Shown piece by piece: positions 1 through 7,448 of a stretch of DNA of 64,000 bases; position 1 is the first letter of the stretch; every line of letters begins with the position of its first letter. The stretch comes from Saprospiraceae bacterium. Lineage in GTDB: Bacteria; Bacteroidota; Bacteroidia; Chitinophagales; Saprospiraceae. The stretch spans positions 1-64,000 of the forward strand of contig JANQQI010000087.1 of assembly GCA_028285085.1 (NCBI GenBank), written 5' to 3'. The notes beneath the pieces are model-generated. The model saw only the letters and a list, made by a program, of their open reading frames with translations. It was not told the origin of the DNA and ran no database searches. The translations under genes were made by a program, and so were the position numbers.

Positions 1-1
1 T

Positions 2-262
2 TGTTTCGCCTCCGCGGCGGCCGGCGTTTTCATTGAGACCTTTGGCAACGCGACAACCTTTACGGATCGTACCCATGCAGGACGCGAAGAATTCCGAGGG
101 GCGCCCCGAACCTTTAGCAGTTTTACGCAGATGGCCGATGAAAATGGCTATTCCCGCATCCCGCTGGGAGTTCACATTCGAATGGATTGCACGGAGGGAC
201 TGCGACTGGGATATGAAATCTCCGATGCTGTCAATGCTCTGAATTTGCAAGAATCATTATAA
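2..262 (+). CDS. C-terminal part of a vanadium-dependent haloperoxidase / PAP2-like protein (5' end outside window)
   Basis: The frame is open from the left edge and ends in TAA at 260-262, giving the last 86 residues of a larger protein. The tail has the pattern of the vanadium haloperoxidase/PAP2 superfamily: a small-residue helix (ASAAAGVF), a FTDRTH segment, an RTFSSF segment, and SRIPLGVHIRMD. The last matches the family motif SRxxxGxH, whose His belongs to the vanadate or phosphate site. Family members oxidise halides or act as acid phosphatases; the substrate cannot be told from this end. A hairpin terminator follows 20 bases after the stop. A 69-codon ATG frame at 33-242 in another register is a shadow of this gene. 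Confidence 0.72.
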   Translation, partial: CFASAAAGVFIETFGNATTFTDRTHAGREEFRGAPRTFSSFTQMADENGYSRIPLGVHIRMDCTEGLRLGYEISDAVNALNLQESL

Positions 263-282
263 AAGGGTTAAAGCGAAATTGG

Positions 283-307
283 AATGGCCTGGATATTCCG
301 GGCCATT
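283..307. terminator. Bidirectional hairpin terminator between convergent genes
   Basis: AATGGCCTGGA (283-293) pairs with TCCGGGCCATT (297-307), with one T-G wobble and a 3-base loop. A short T-containing stretch follows on the plus side. It lies between the stop of the plus-strand gene and the stop of the minus-strand membrane gene, so it can serve both. Confidence 0.7.
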
Positions 308-321
308 TCAAACTTTTATCG

Positions 322-1035
322 CTATCCCTTCGCGCGGTGATTTAGCTGAACGATAGATAAAACATGCACAAACACCGCTGATGGCATTAAAAAACCAGGC
401 ACTAAAACATAAGGATACCAACCAAAATCAGTAGGAAAAGGCGCTGTATCCGGGCCGTAAATCTCTGGAGTATAAATAGTCGTCAGAAATAAAAAAATAA
501 TAGATGCAATCACTAATAATCCAGCGTAATTCCAGGCTAATAATAAGCGCTTAGGTAAAGTCTTGGAGCGATAGAGTACGAAAAGCATAATGATGGCGGT
601 GAAAGCAAATACCATATCAAAATTATATCCTTCAATGGTTACATTCTGATGCAGCAAGCCCGCTACCACGCTATACACAAATAAAGTTTCAATAATAATT
701 CTAAAAGCCTGATAGCCCACTAGCCAACTTGGGGGAATGACCTGTATCCATTTCGCTTTTTTATTTCTCCTCAGAAAAGTGCCAATAAAAATAAAGGCCG
801 GCAAAATCATTAATAAAACAAATCTTGGTGGAAAACTAAAATCCACTAAAATTCCCGATTGCCCCAAAAGAAAAAGATAAATCTGCCAAAGCAACAGCCC
901 CGTAATTAGGATCATTCTTTTTTTCTTTTGTTGTTGGATATCGTCGACACTTTTCAGAATCGAATAATTGCCGATAAAATATAAAATAAGTACCGTAGCT
1001 AGGCTTAATCCGATATATCCAAGTTGTAGCATCAT
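322..1035 (-). CDS. Polytopic membrane protein of unknown function
   Basis: The 237-residue product is very hydrophobic with about seven predicted membrane segments, starting with one at residues 4-24 and ending with one near the C-terminus. I do not recognise the family. Two adjacent ATG codons open the frame (MM at 1030-1035). A palindromic site (1049-1062) directly upstream is nearly identical to the one in front of the divergently spaced MarR gene at 1242-1670. The gene is therefore a likely target of that regulator, although a 164-bp repeat now separates the two. No catalytic motif is visible. Confidence 0.7.
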   Translation of the reverse strand: MMLQLGYIGLSLATVLILYFIGNYSILKSVDDIQQQKKKRMILITGLLLWQIYLFLLGQSGILVDFSFPPRFVLLMILPAFIFIGTFLRRNKKAKWIQVIPPSWLVGYQAFRIIIETLFVYSVVAGLLHQNVTIEGYNFDMVFAFTAIIMLFVLYRSKTLPKRLLLAWNYAGLLVIASIIFLFLTTIYTPEIYGPDTAPFPTDFGWYPYVLVPGFLMPSAVFVHVLSIVQLNHRAKG

Positions 1036-1048
1036 AAAAATAATTGTG

Positions 1049-1062
1049 GTTGTACATGCAAC
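1049..1062. promoter_or_regulatory. Predicted MarR operator upstream of the membrane protein
   Basis: GTTGTACATGCAAC is an inverted repeat (GTTG/CAAC arms, 6-base centre). It differs by one base from GTTGTATATGCAAC at 1693-1706, upstream of the MarR gene. It begins 14 bases upstream of the start codon. Confidence 0.6.
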
Positions 1063-1064
1063 TC

Positions 1065-1228
1065 AGAGCTTGTTTGAGAATTATTAATTGGTCTACAAAC
1101 GTTATTTTTTCGCTTACACTTCGGCTCTTTTTCGTTACGTAGCCTCCGGCTATGCTCCTCAAAAGAAGTCTTGTTTAAACGAAAAAATGCCAGTTTTCGA
1201 CGGAAAGAATAAGTTCCAAGCAAGCTCT
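1065..1228. repeat. MITE-like 164-bp repeat, copy 1
   Basis: The element is bounded by AGAGCTTGTTTG (1065-1076) and CAAGCAAGCTCT (1217-1228), terminal inverted repeats that match at 11 of 12 positions. The interior is closely similar to the copy at 15107-15270, including a GTAGCCTCCGGCTATG hairpin near the middle. It has the same 164-bp length and no coding capacity. It sits between the membrane gene's operator and the MarR gene. No target duplication was clear. Confidence 0.75.
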
Positions 1229-1241
1229 TATTGAAAAAAAA

Positions 1242-1670
1242 TTATTGCGTCAATCTATTTAGGATGGTAGATAAAGCGGCAACGCCATCGCGCTCAAGGA
1301 TATCTTGTACCTCGCGCATCGCTAAATCCCAGTGTGGCAATATCTTTTCTAAAAATTGTTTCCCTTTCTTAGTCGTATGTAAATAGCGCTGACCATTCAT
1401 TTCGATGTATTGTTGATTCATTAATCTGGTAATATTCCGATTGACCGTTGACTTTTCCATAAACAACCGATCCGACAACTTTTTTTGATTCACTTCACTT
1501 GCTTTCGTCACCACAAAGAGAATACTCAATTGGCTATCGGTAATGCCAAATGGTTTTAAGTACTTCCGAAAAATATTGGCCACAATTCGATTGCATTTCA
1601 TCATGTTACCAGAAATACAAGTTGCGGGTCGACTCTTTTCAATATTCGGATATTCTACTTTTCGTGTCAT
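1242..1670 (-). CDS. MarR family transcriptional regulator
   Basis: The 142-residue protein has the MarR winged-helix layout: an N-terminal dimer helix, a recognition region with LSILFVVTKASEVNQKKLSDRLFMEKSTVNRNI split over helices 2-4, a wing (GQRYLHTTKKGKQFL), and C-terminal dimer helices. MarR proteins are usually ligand-responsive repressors that bind palindromes at their own promoter. A site fitting this, GTTGTATATGCAAC, lies 23 bases upstream of its start, and a near copy lies in front of the membrane gene at 322-1035. An unusual Cys pair near residues 18-26 (CISGNMMKC) could be redox-sensing, which is only a guess. Confidence 0.85.
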   Translation of the reverse strand: MTRKVEYPNIEKSRPATCISGNMMKCNRIVANIFRKYLKPFGITDSQLSILFVVTKASEVNQKKLSDRLFMEKSTVNRNITRLMNQQYIEMNGQRYLHTTKKGKQFLEKILPHWDLAMREVQDILERDGVAALSTILNRLTQ

Positions 1671-1692
1671 ATGGCAAAGGTAGATTGAATAA

Positions 1693-1706
1693 GTTGTATA
1701 TGCAAC
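1693..1706. promoter_or_regulatory. Predicted MarR autoregulatory operator
   Basis: GTTGTATATGCAAC is an inverted repeat that extends outward to AATAA/TTATT flanks. It lies 23 bases upstream of the MarR start codon. A one-mismatch copy is at 1049-1062. Confidence 0.6.
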
Positions 1707-1814
1707 TTTATTCTACAAACTAATGAAAAGAAACTAGTACACCTCACCAAACATTGTACAACACCATTAACGCTCCAAACTTTTTTCATTCACACTTCAT
1801 TTTTATTCCATCAT

Positions 1815-1832
1815 AAATAACTGATAATCAAT
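1815..1832. promoter_or_regulatory. 18-base motif shared with 7395-7412
   Basis: AAATAACTGATAATCAAT occurs identically at 7395-7412. Its core TGATAATCA is a quasi-palindrome. Both copies lie in intergenic DNA close to gene starts, so a regulatory role is possible but unproven. Confidence 0.35.
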
Positions 1833-1935
1833 ATTAGTCAAAATTTTATGACTATCCCATTTAATTATTACTACTTGTATTTTTCATACAATTAGAAAAG
1901 CTTTGTGATGTCATTTGAATCAAAATCTATCAACA

Positions 1936-2625
1936 ATGAAACAATCCATTTTGCTTTTAGCCCTCATAGCCACGAGCACATTTTTCACACTTAATTCTTG
2001 TAACAAAAACACAGCGAACATGCGAAACAAAGCCATCCATATTTTGGAAACTCCTAAGACTTTAGAAGACGTCAAAGCCTATACCCTGGGCGAATGGCAA
2101 TCCATCAGCGTCGAGTTACGCCCTACCGAAGATCGTACTGGCAGTGGTGTGATCGAGCCGACATTTTTGCGCCGATATTTTAAATATTTGGCCAATGATA
2201 AATTTGTAGGAACCATCACCTTGTACGGTGACAATTATGGCCAAGTCCCATTAATGGAATTTGAATTTAAAGGCGATTTAAAATGGGGAGAGCCACATCC
2301 GATTGCTGATGGGGCCTGGAAAATAGATTATATTTTAAACGAGGGATTTGGCGTAACGCCGCTCAATCCACAAGCGGCTCAGATGCTCAATCAAGCTTTG
2401 CCCGCAGGAATGACACCTTTCGAAAATGGGGTAAAAAAAGATATTCTAGGGAAATCATTTCCGATGTTTAAAACTGTCGAAGGACAAATAGTCTCGGATT
2501 ATGATTTAATTTATTTCAAAAACGGAATGCTTTTTATGGGTGCTAAGCACGTAGACGGAACGCCATTCGATAAAATTGAAAACCGGCCCCATCAATTGCA
2601 AATTCCGCTGGAGAAGGTGATTTAA
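1936..2625 (+). CDS. Lipoprotein of unknown function
   Basis: I chose the ATG at 1936, which opens a signal peptide (MKQSILLLALIATSTFFTLNSC) ending in a lipobox-type LNSC. A TTG codon 21 bases earlier would put charged and polar residues before it. The mature part of about 205 residues has no recognised domain. It contains a segment on overall activity (WQSISVELRPTEDRTGSG) and ends in a region of the kind seen in secreted beta-rich proteins. It stands alone on the plus strand, preceded by an AT-rich stretch with the motif at 1815-1832 and followed by a hairpin at 2635-2693. Confidence 0.65.
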   Translation: MKQSILLLALIATSTFFTLNSCNKNTANMRNKAIHILETPKTLEDVKAYTLGEWQSISVELRPTEDRTGSGVIEPTFLRRYFKYLANDKFVGTITLYGDNYGQVPLMEFEFKGDLKWGEPHPIADGAWKIDYILNEGFGVTPLNPQAAQMLNQALPAGMTPFENGVKKDILGKSFPMFKTVEGQIVSDYDLIYFKNGMLFMGAKHVDGTPFDKIENRPHQLQIPLEKVI

Positions 2626-2634
2626 ATTAATGCG

Positions 2635-2693
2635 ATTTTATTCCCAGTGCTGATTTTATTTCTTCTTTAGTAAATTCGATCTGGGAATAAAAT
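2635..2693 (+). terminator. Terminator-like hairpin with long loop
   Basis: ATTTTATTCCCAG (2635-2647) is the exact reverse complement of CTGGGAATAAAAT (2681-2693), a 13-bp stem with a 33-base loop, followed by TTGTTTTTTA. It lies 9 bases after the stop of the lipoprotein gene. The long loop is unusual for a terminator. Confidence 0.45.
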
Positions 2694-3010
2694 TGTTTTT
2701 TAGTTTAAAACGAAAAACCTATTTAAAATTTATCATCAACACTGTGAAATACGTTTTACTCATCATCATAAAAGATAAAACTCTAAGTGCTTTTATTTAG
2801 TCAAGTGAAGTAATGGCATCCATTGAGGCTTTTCAATCTTTATTGTTACTTTTTCCAACAGCTGAAAAAGTAACCCAAAAAGCCGCGACTGAGATCTTTT
2901 GGCTAAAATTAAATCTGGCTACTGGGCACGTGATATTTTTTCAAGAACCACCAAGATTCTGTAGAAAAATGCTGCCAAGTGAATTCATGCAGAATCAAAA
3001 TAGAATAGCC
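2694..3010. other. Gene-free stretch with one perfect hairpin
   Basis: No convincing gene is seen. A plus-strand frame from 2813 overlaps the FkbM gene and has no protein-like features. GTTACTTTTTC (2845-2855) and GAAAAAGTAAC (2864-2874) form a perfect 11-bp stem with an 8-base loop, possibly a dispersed intergenic repeat. Confidence 0.5.
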
Positions 3011-3763
3011 CTAGTTAACTGCACCCCCCACTCTCCTAGCAAAAAACATCCCCAGGCGTTCCGGTTGGTGAGTCTCTGCATCCTGGTGTCGATAGGTTTC
3101 TACTTTGAAGCCCGCTGAGGTTAAAAACTTTTTGATCAATTGTTCAGTATAGGCCGTATGCCCAAAATTCCAGGGTGGCAAATCTAATTGATCGTACGCT
3201 CCACCAATCTCATGGTATTCTCCACAGATTTCTTCTACGAGATGCAGTCGCTTGGACGTTAATAAAATGGGCCATTCAGATCCTTCACAGTCTAACTTAA
3301 GCAAGCGAACCGATCGCCTTCCCTGATCGGTAGCTTGCCATAATAAGTCATCAAAAGCGATTTGGGGGACGACCTCTCCGTCCGTTTGCCAGAGGACATC
3401 TCCTCCTCCTGTATTACGCAAGGGATGATTCGAAAAATAGGTATGTCCACTGTGATACAGAATGTCTTCGTTATTATCCGAACGCCAGGCGGCACCAAAG
3501 ATGAGTTCAGCCCGACCACTTGCGATATACTCAGCCAAATGTTGTTGAGCCAGTGCATAATTTTCTTGTTCTGCTTCCACACTAATGACCTTCCCGGCTC
3601 CTTTTTCCAATACACATTGAGCAAAGTAGCCTGCGTGTGCGCCTATATCCAGAATAATATCCTCAGCGTTGAACGACGGCGGCAAACGGTATTCATTCGC
3701 AAAATGAATCGCATTGTAAATCATGCGATCTATTGTTCTGGGTCTGAATTGTAGCATAGTCAT
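3011..3763 (-). CDS. FkbM family SAM-dependent methyltransferase
   Basis: The 250-residue protein has the class I methyltransferase fold. The SAM loop is ILDIGAHAGYFA near residues 37-48, followed by an acidic residue after strand 2 (ISVEAEQEN), the FkbM-type order. The later segment LLKLDCEGSEWPIL matches the family's conserved K-x-D-x-EG-x-E motif. FkbM enzymes O-methylate sugars and other small or glycan substrates. Its stop and the neighbouring glycosyltransferase start region lie on the same strand with a 17-base gap, so the pair likely modifies a surface glycan or glycolipid. Confidence 0.85.
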   Translation of the reverse strand: MTMLQFRPRTIDRMIYNAIHFANEYRLPPSFNAEDIILDIGAHAGYFAQCVLEKGAGKVISVEAEQENYALAQQHLAEYIASGRAELIFGAAWRSDNNEDILYHSGHTYFSNHPLRNTGGGDVLWQTDGEVVPQIAFDDLLWQATDQGRRSVRLLKLDCEGSEWPILLTSKRLHLVEEICGEYHEIGGAYDQLDLPPWNFGHTAYTEQLIKKFLTSAGFKVETYRHQDAETHQPERLGMFFARRVGGAVN

Positions 3764-3780
3764 GAAGCGTTAAGGGGCGT

Positions 3781-5064
3781 TTATTCTGCTAAGGTTTTAT
3801 CTACAGTTTGAGCGCTCTGAATTAATGAGTGAAACAAACTACCCCATGATTCACCAATTTTGGCCCAATCGTAATCGGGATGGCAAGCGTTCTCATAAGC
3901 CTGGAGGGACATCGTGCGGAGGTGATTTCGATCTTGATACAATCGCTCCAATGCCGCCGCTACCGCGTCGGCCGTGGTTTCGCGAAAGATCATGGGATGC
4001 TGCACTGGCTCTAATTTTAAGGTCGTGGGTAATAGCTCAGCGGCGCCTTCCCACAGCTCTGTACAAGCACTGTGATCGGGTACAACCTGGGCCGCCCCGG
4101 TGGCGGCGTGCTCAAAAGCAATGAGTCCCCAGCCTTCTCCCTCGGAGGTATTCAGTCCGACATCACAGGCATTGTACAACTGATTCAGCTGAGCGTCCGA
4201 GAAGTGCTCGTCGGGAAAATTGACGATATTCCAAATCACGTGATCTTCGATCCCAAAGTGCTCAATCCAGGCTTCAATTTGTACTTTTTCGTCGGGCATC
4301 AGTAGGGCGTGATGCAGGCACAGTTTAACCTGCGCGGGTTTGTTCTGGACAAATTGCGCAAAGCCCGCAATGGTCAAATCCAGCCGCTTACGCTCACTGG
4401 GCCGGTTGGCATTCAGCACGATAAAGGAGTCTGGGCCGGCCAATTCAGGGCCGAAGACTTCCCGCTTGGCCGTCATCCGGCCTTCCCGCCATTGGGAATC
4501 ATGGGGAGAAGAAAAAAGGGGATAAAAACGCTGGCGATCGACGCCATGCGGGATCGTACGCAAGCCAGGAAAATGGTTAATCGCCCCGGCCTGGCGTAAG
4601 CGTTCTACCCCCTTTTCGGTTTCAAGTTTCCCAAATTGGGTATAGGCAACAAAGTAATTATTCTCCGAAAAGTGCTTCAAGTATTTCTCTCGTCGCAGAT
4701 GCCCGTCGAAAGGGACGTAAGTCACAAATTGGGTTTGCCCACGGAATTGACGTAAAGCCCGATCGTAAGGTTGGAATAACCATAAGTCGTTCATTACAAA
4801 TAAGATGTCCGGTGGGTCTTTTTCCATCAACTCCATGGCCAATTCGCTCCGAAAATTGTCACTTTCGGACGCCGGATCATGAGGATAGAAGGTAACCGCA
4901 TCTCCAAGTCCGAACCAGTCCTCTTGGCCACCGATCCCCAGATAATGCAGATCAAAATCTGCCCGGGGTAAATGGGCTAAAATGCTGTGCATCACCCGGG
5001 TAAAGCCCGTATGGGCTACATTGTAAGTGATCGCGAGAATCTTAGGTTTGCGGGATAGCTTCAT
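3781..5064 (-). CDS. Family 4-type glycosyltransferase
   Basis: The 427-residue protein has the GT-B layout. An N-terminal domain starts with ILAITYNVAHTGFTRVMHSIL. The C-terminal donor domain contains NRPSERKRLDLTI and ends in the GT4 signature LNTSEGEGWGLIAFEHAATG, whose two Glu residues bind the nucleotide sugar. It would add a sugar to a polysaccharide or lipid acceptor in the cytoplasm. It lies 17 bases upstream of the FkbM methyltransferase and is probably cotranscribed with it. Sugar and acceptor cannot be told. Confidence 0.85.
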   Translation of the reverse strand: MKLSRKPKILAITYNVAHTGFTRVMHSILAHLPRADFDLHYLGIGGQEDWFGLGDAVTFYPHDPASESDNFRSELAMELMEKDPPDILFVMNDLWLFQPYDRALRQFRGQTQFVTYVPFDGHLRREKYLKHFSENNYFVAYTQFGKLETEKGVERLRQAGAINHFPGLRTIPHGVDRQRFYPLFSSPHDSQWREGRMTAKREVFGPELAGPDSFIVLNANRPSERKRLDLTIAGFAQFVQNKPAQVKLCLHHALLMPDEKVQIEAWIEHFGIEDHVIWNIVNFPDEHFSDAQLNQLYNACDVGLNTSEGEGWGLIAFEHAATGAAQVVPDHSACTELWEGAAELLPTTLKLEPVQHPMIFRETTADAVAAALERLYQDRNHLRTMSLQAYENACHPDYDWAKIGESWGSLFHSLIQSAQTVDKTLAE

Positions 5065-5223
5065 CCTTCTAAAATCACGGTTGTATCTACGGAATAATGG
5101 GGCTCGAAAAGCACTTATTTAATTCAAATGGCAGATAATTTTTTAAGAAAGGGATACGTCTTTTACAAATTGAAAATTTTGCTTAAAAACGGCCACATCT
5201 CCTTTCGTCATCCGCAGCTCAGG

Positions 5224-5853
5224 TTAATAAGAATGTGAAAAATTCTCTTGCAAGTAACTTGTAAAATCCTTACCTCCGTTGTATTGAATATGGTATTCTA
5301 AATTTATACTAGCATTCGGATATCTGCCAATATCTGCTTGTTCGAAAACATTCGCCTTATTCGTTCCTACAGCCAGAGTATAGGCTAAATGAACATTTTT
5401 TTGACTATCGCCCATTTGTTTAGCGATTTGATTGAGACCATTATATTCATTTCCCGCACCAAAGTCTTTAATCACGGCAGTAAAATCACCGTCAAGATTC
5501 CAGTTCGCGAGTGTAAAATTTGAGAATTGAAAAAATATCATGCCTTTGGGTAAAATAGGTTTCTTAGTCGTCGGATCCCAAAGACCGTCCTCAGTCAATT
5601 GATTAATAAACCCGACCGTATCTGCCGGATAAGGCTTTGTATTACCCCAGTTTTGATCAGACCCATCTGCAGGAGGCTGACAAACTAAAATAAAAGGCTT
5701 GCTGAAATCATAGCCGTAACTATCCCATTGAGAAAAGCTCTCACTGTGTGCAAGTCTCCGAGTTACGACATTAGATTGGAGATTATGATCTCCAGTTCCA
5801 GAGAATGTGAAGAGTGAAAGCTGTAAAAGGGCATAATCAGATCCTATGGCCAT
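5224..5853 (-). CDS. Uncharacterised small protein, third gene of a three-gene cluster
   Basis: The 209-residue protein has no signal peptide or membrane segment and no recognised domain. It follows two related genes (5883-6530 and 6663-7262) on the same strand with a 29-base gap. Its similarity to them is weak: a beta-rich core with a hydrophobic strand (KPFILVCQPP) and a C-terminal LAYTLAVGT segment corresponding to ISYCMVSSY in the first gene. Function unknown. Confidence 0.55.
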   Translation of the reverse strand: MAIGSDYALLQLSLFTFSGTGDHNLQSNVVTRRLAHSESFSQWDSYGYDFSKPFILVCQPPADGSDQNWGNTKPYPADTVGFINQLTEDGLWDPTTKKPILPKGMIFFQFSNFTLANWNLDGDFTAVIKDFGAGNEYNGLNQIAKQMGDSQKNVHLAYTLAVGTNKANVFEQADIGRYPNASINLEYHIQYNGGKDFTSYLQENFSHSY

Positions 5854-5882
5854 ATCTATATTTTTTAATATTATTATAAAAA

Positions 5883-6530
5883 TTAATTTGCATCAAATTC
5901 ACGTGGTGTGAATATAGTCCAGGAATCTCCATTTTTATCCGGTGGTAGTTTAAAGGGAGTGAGCGTAAGCGATAATCCAGCAGTAGGATACACGCCAAAC
6001 TGAGCATCTTCCAGGTGTGTAGGAGAAAATTTTTCGTTTGCTGAGTCATAGGTATTGACGAAAGCGAAAGAAAATGCGGGGTACACTCTAGTTATTTCCA
6101 TATCACCCAAATAACACGGCAGAAAAAATCTTAGCCATCTAAAAAACTTCCAGCTCGCACCCAGCCATTGCATCAAATCACCAAAGCCTTCCACAGCCCC
6201 CCCATTACTTGCATATGGACTACGGAGATTGTAGGTATATACCACGACAACTGGATTGAAGCTGCCGTATTCCTTTAATTGTGTTTGAATATCATCTTGG
6301 ATGTGAGCTCCCATTTTATATTTCCACTGGTAATGTTGACTATAAACTACATTTGGGGTATCGGGCTGATCCTTCGTAGCCGAGATGATGCAGACCACAA
6401 CTGTCCCTTGGTTAGGATCAAGTGAGGCTTGTGATAACGCATGGAAGTTGAGGACAGCTTCACTATAGGTATCTTTTACGGTACTATTGACTACCAGACT
6501 GTAGGTCGTATTTTCAGTATGATTAGACAT
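5883..6530 (-). CDS. Uncharacterised protein, paralogue of the 6663-7262 product
   Basis: The 215-residue protein shares an aligned core with the upstream gene: VVVCIISATKDQP...VVYSQHYQW here against FGICIIGPNTQGQP...VLYDQVYN there, and NPVVVVYTYNL against FPVIVFYTYGL. This points to duplication. No signal peptide is seen. Residues near 130-150 hold an aromatic-rich insert (WKFFRWLRFFLPCYLG) that the paralogue lacks and that could bind membrane. Function unknown. Confidence 0.6.
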   Translation of the reverse strand: MSNHTENTTYSLVVNSTVKDTYSEAVLNFHALSQASLDPNQGTVVVCIISATKDQPDTPNVVYSQHYQWKYKMGAHIQDDIQTQLKEYGSFNPVVVVYTYNLRSPYASNGGAVEGFGDLMQWLGASWKFFRWLRFFLPCYLGDMEITRVYPAFSFAFVNTYDSANEKFSPTHLEDAQFGVYPTAGLSLTLTPFKLPPDKNGDSWTIFTPREFDAN

Positions 6531-6662
6531 AAGATATTTTATTTGGAGAAAATTTGAATAATGATTTAAAGCTTATTCAGAAATCATTAGTTGGCCTAAA
6601 AAGCTCCCGGCCAGCAAGCAGGCGTCACTTTTCAAGCTATAGAACAAAGTCCGAACAATCGC

Positions 6663-7262
6663 TTAGACAAAGTGGGGGTCAAAGTCGACCGGGTCAAACA
6701 CAGTATTTGAATTATAGGTCCGTTTTTGCAAACTCAACGTCAACAAGGTAGTTGCGCTATACCCTAATTCACCAGCTTCATCAAAGGAATGCGCAATTTC
6801 TTTAGTCTCAGGATTATAGCTACTCACCATACAGTAAGAAATAGCCTTAAAGCTCCCCGATGCCAAATAGGTTACTCTTTGATTGATATCCTTGTAAACG
6901 TTGCCTCCTCCAATAGACTCAATAAAAGCCGTCATTTCTTTTTTATAACTCCAGGTCCCCATGTCCAGGCCATAGGTGTAAAAAACGATTACTGGAAATT
7001 TCGAACCACTATTATTGATAGTTGCATTCACATCCTTTTCCATCTGTTCATAAGCGGTTGAAATATTCGCATTGTAAACCTGATCATAGAGCACACTAGG
7101 CTGACCTTGTGTATTAGGTCCAATTATACAAATACCGAAGTAGGCCTCCATAGTAGTTGGCTTGCTAATGACTTCGCCATTCAACACCACCTGAGATGGG
7201 CCGACATCCGATGAATTGCTCATGACAGTAAGCGGAAAAGTCGCTAAGGGGTTAGGTATCAT
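6663..7262 (-). CDS. Uncharacterised protein, first gene of a three-gene paralogue cluster
   Basis: The 199-residue protein is predicted cytoplasmic and beta-rich, with the core strand-loop pattern shared with the 5883-6530 product. A 133-base gap separates it from that gene. It is the promoter-proximal gene, and the 187 bases upstream end at the stop of a large TPR-HTH regulator read in the same direction, which may control the cluster. The pattern of several small related proteins is compatible with structural subunits or lectin-like proteins, but nothing in the sequence proves this. Confidence 0.6.
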   Translation of the reverse strand: MIPNPLATFPLTVMSNSSDVGPSQVVLNGEVISKPTTMEAYFGICIIGPNTQGQPSVLYDQVYNANISTAYEQMEKDVNATINNSGSKFPVIVFYTYGLDMGTWSYKKEMTAFIESIGGGNVYKDINQRVTYLASGSFKAISYCMVSSYNPETKEIAHSFDEAGELGYSATTLLTLSLQKRTYNSNTVFDPVDFDPHFV

Positions 7263-7394
7263 TGTTTTGGTTTTTTGCAGTTAAAGAAATAGAATCCAAG
7301 CGTACGCTACTCACTGTACAAAGAAGGGTAGAATGTGGGAAAATCGTCTAAAATGGGGCGGGACAAAAGCGGGACAACTGCAAAAAACAACAAC

Positions 7395-7412
7395 AAATAA
7401 CTGATAATCAAT
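7395..7412. promoter_or_regulatory. 18-base motif shared with 1815-1832
   Basis: AAATAACTGATAATCAAT, identical to 1815-1832, lies between the TPR-HTH regulator and the first paralogue gene, in the probable promoter region of the latter. Confidence 0.35.
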
Positions 7413-7448
7413 TATTTACAATTCACCCTTAAAACACGGTCACGAGCG

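Noticed and set aside
33-242. 69-codon plus-strand frame at the left edge
   Set aside because: It is a shadow; the frame starting at base 2 encodes a recognisable haloperoxidase/PAP2 tail.
836-1223. Two short minus-strand frames across the repeat
   Set aside because: They run through the non-coding MITE-like repeat and overlap the membrane gene; no protein features.
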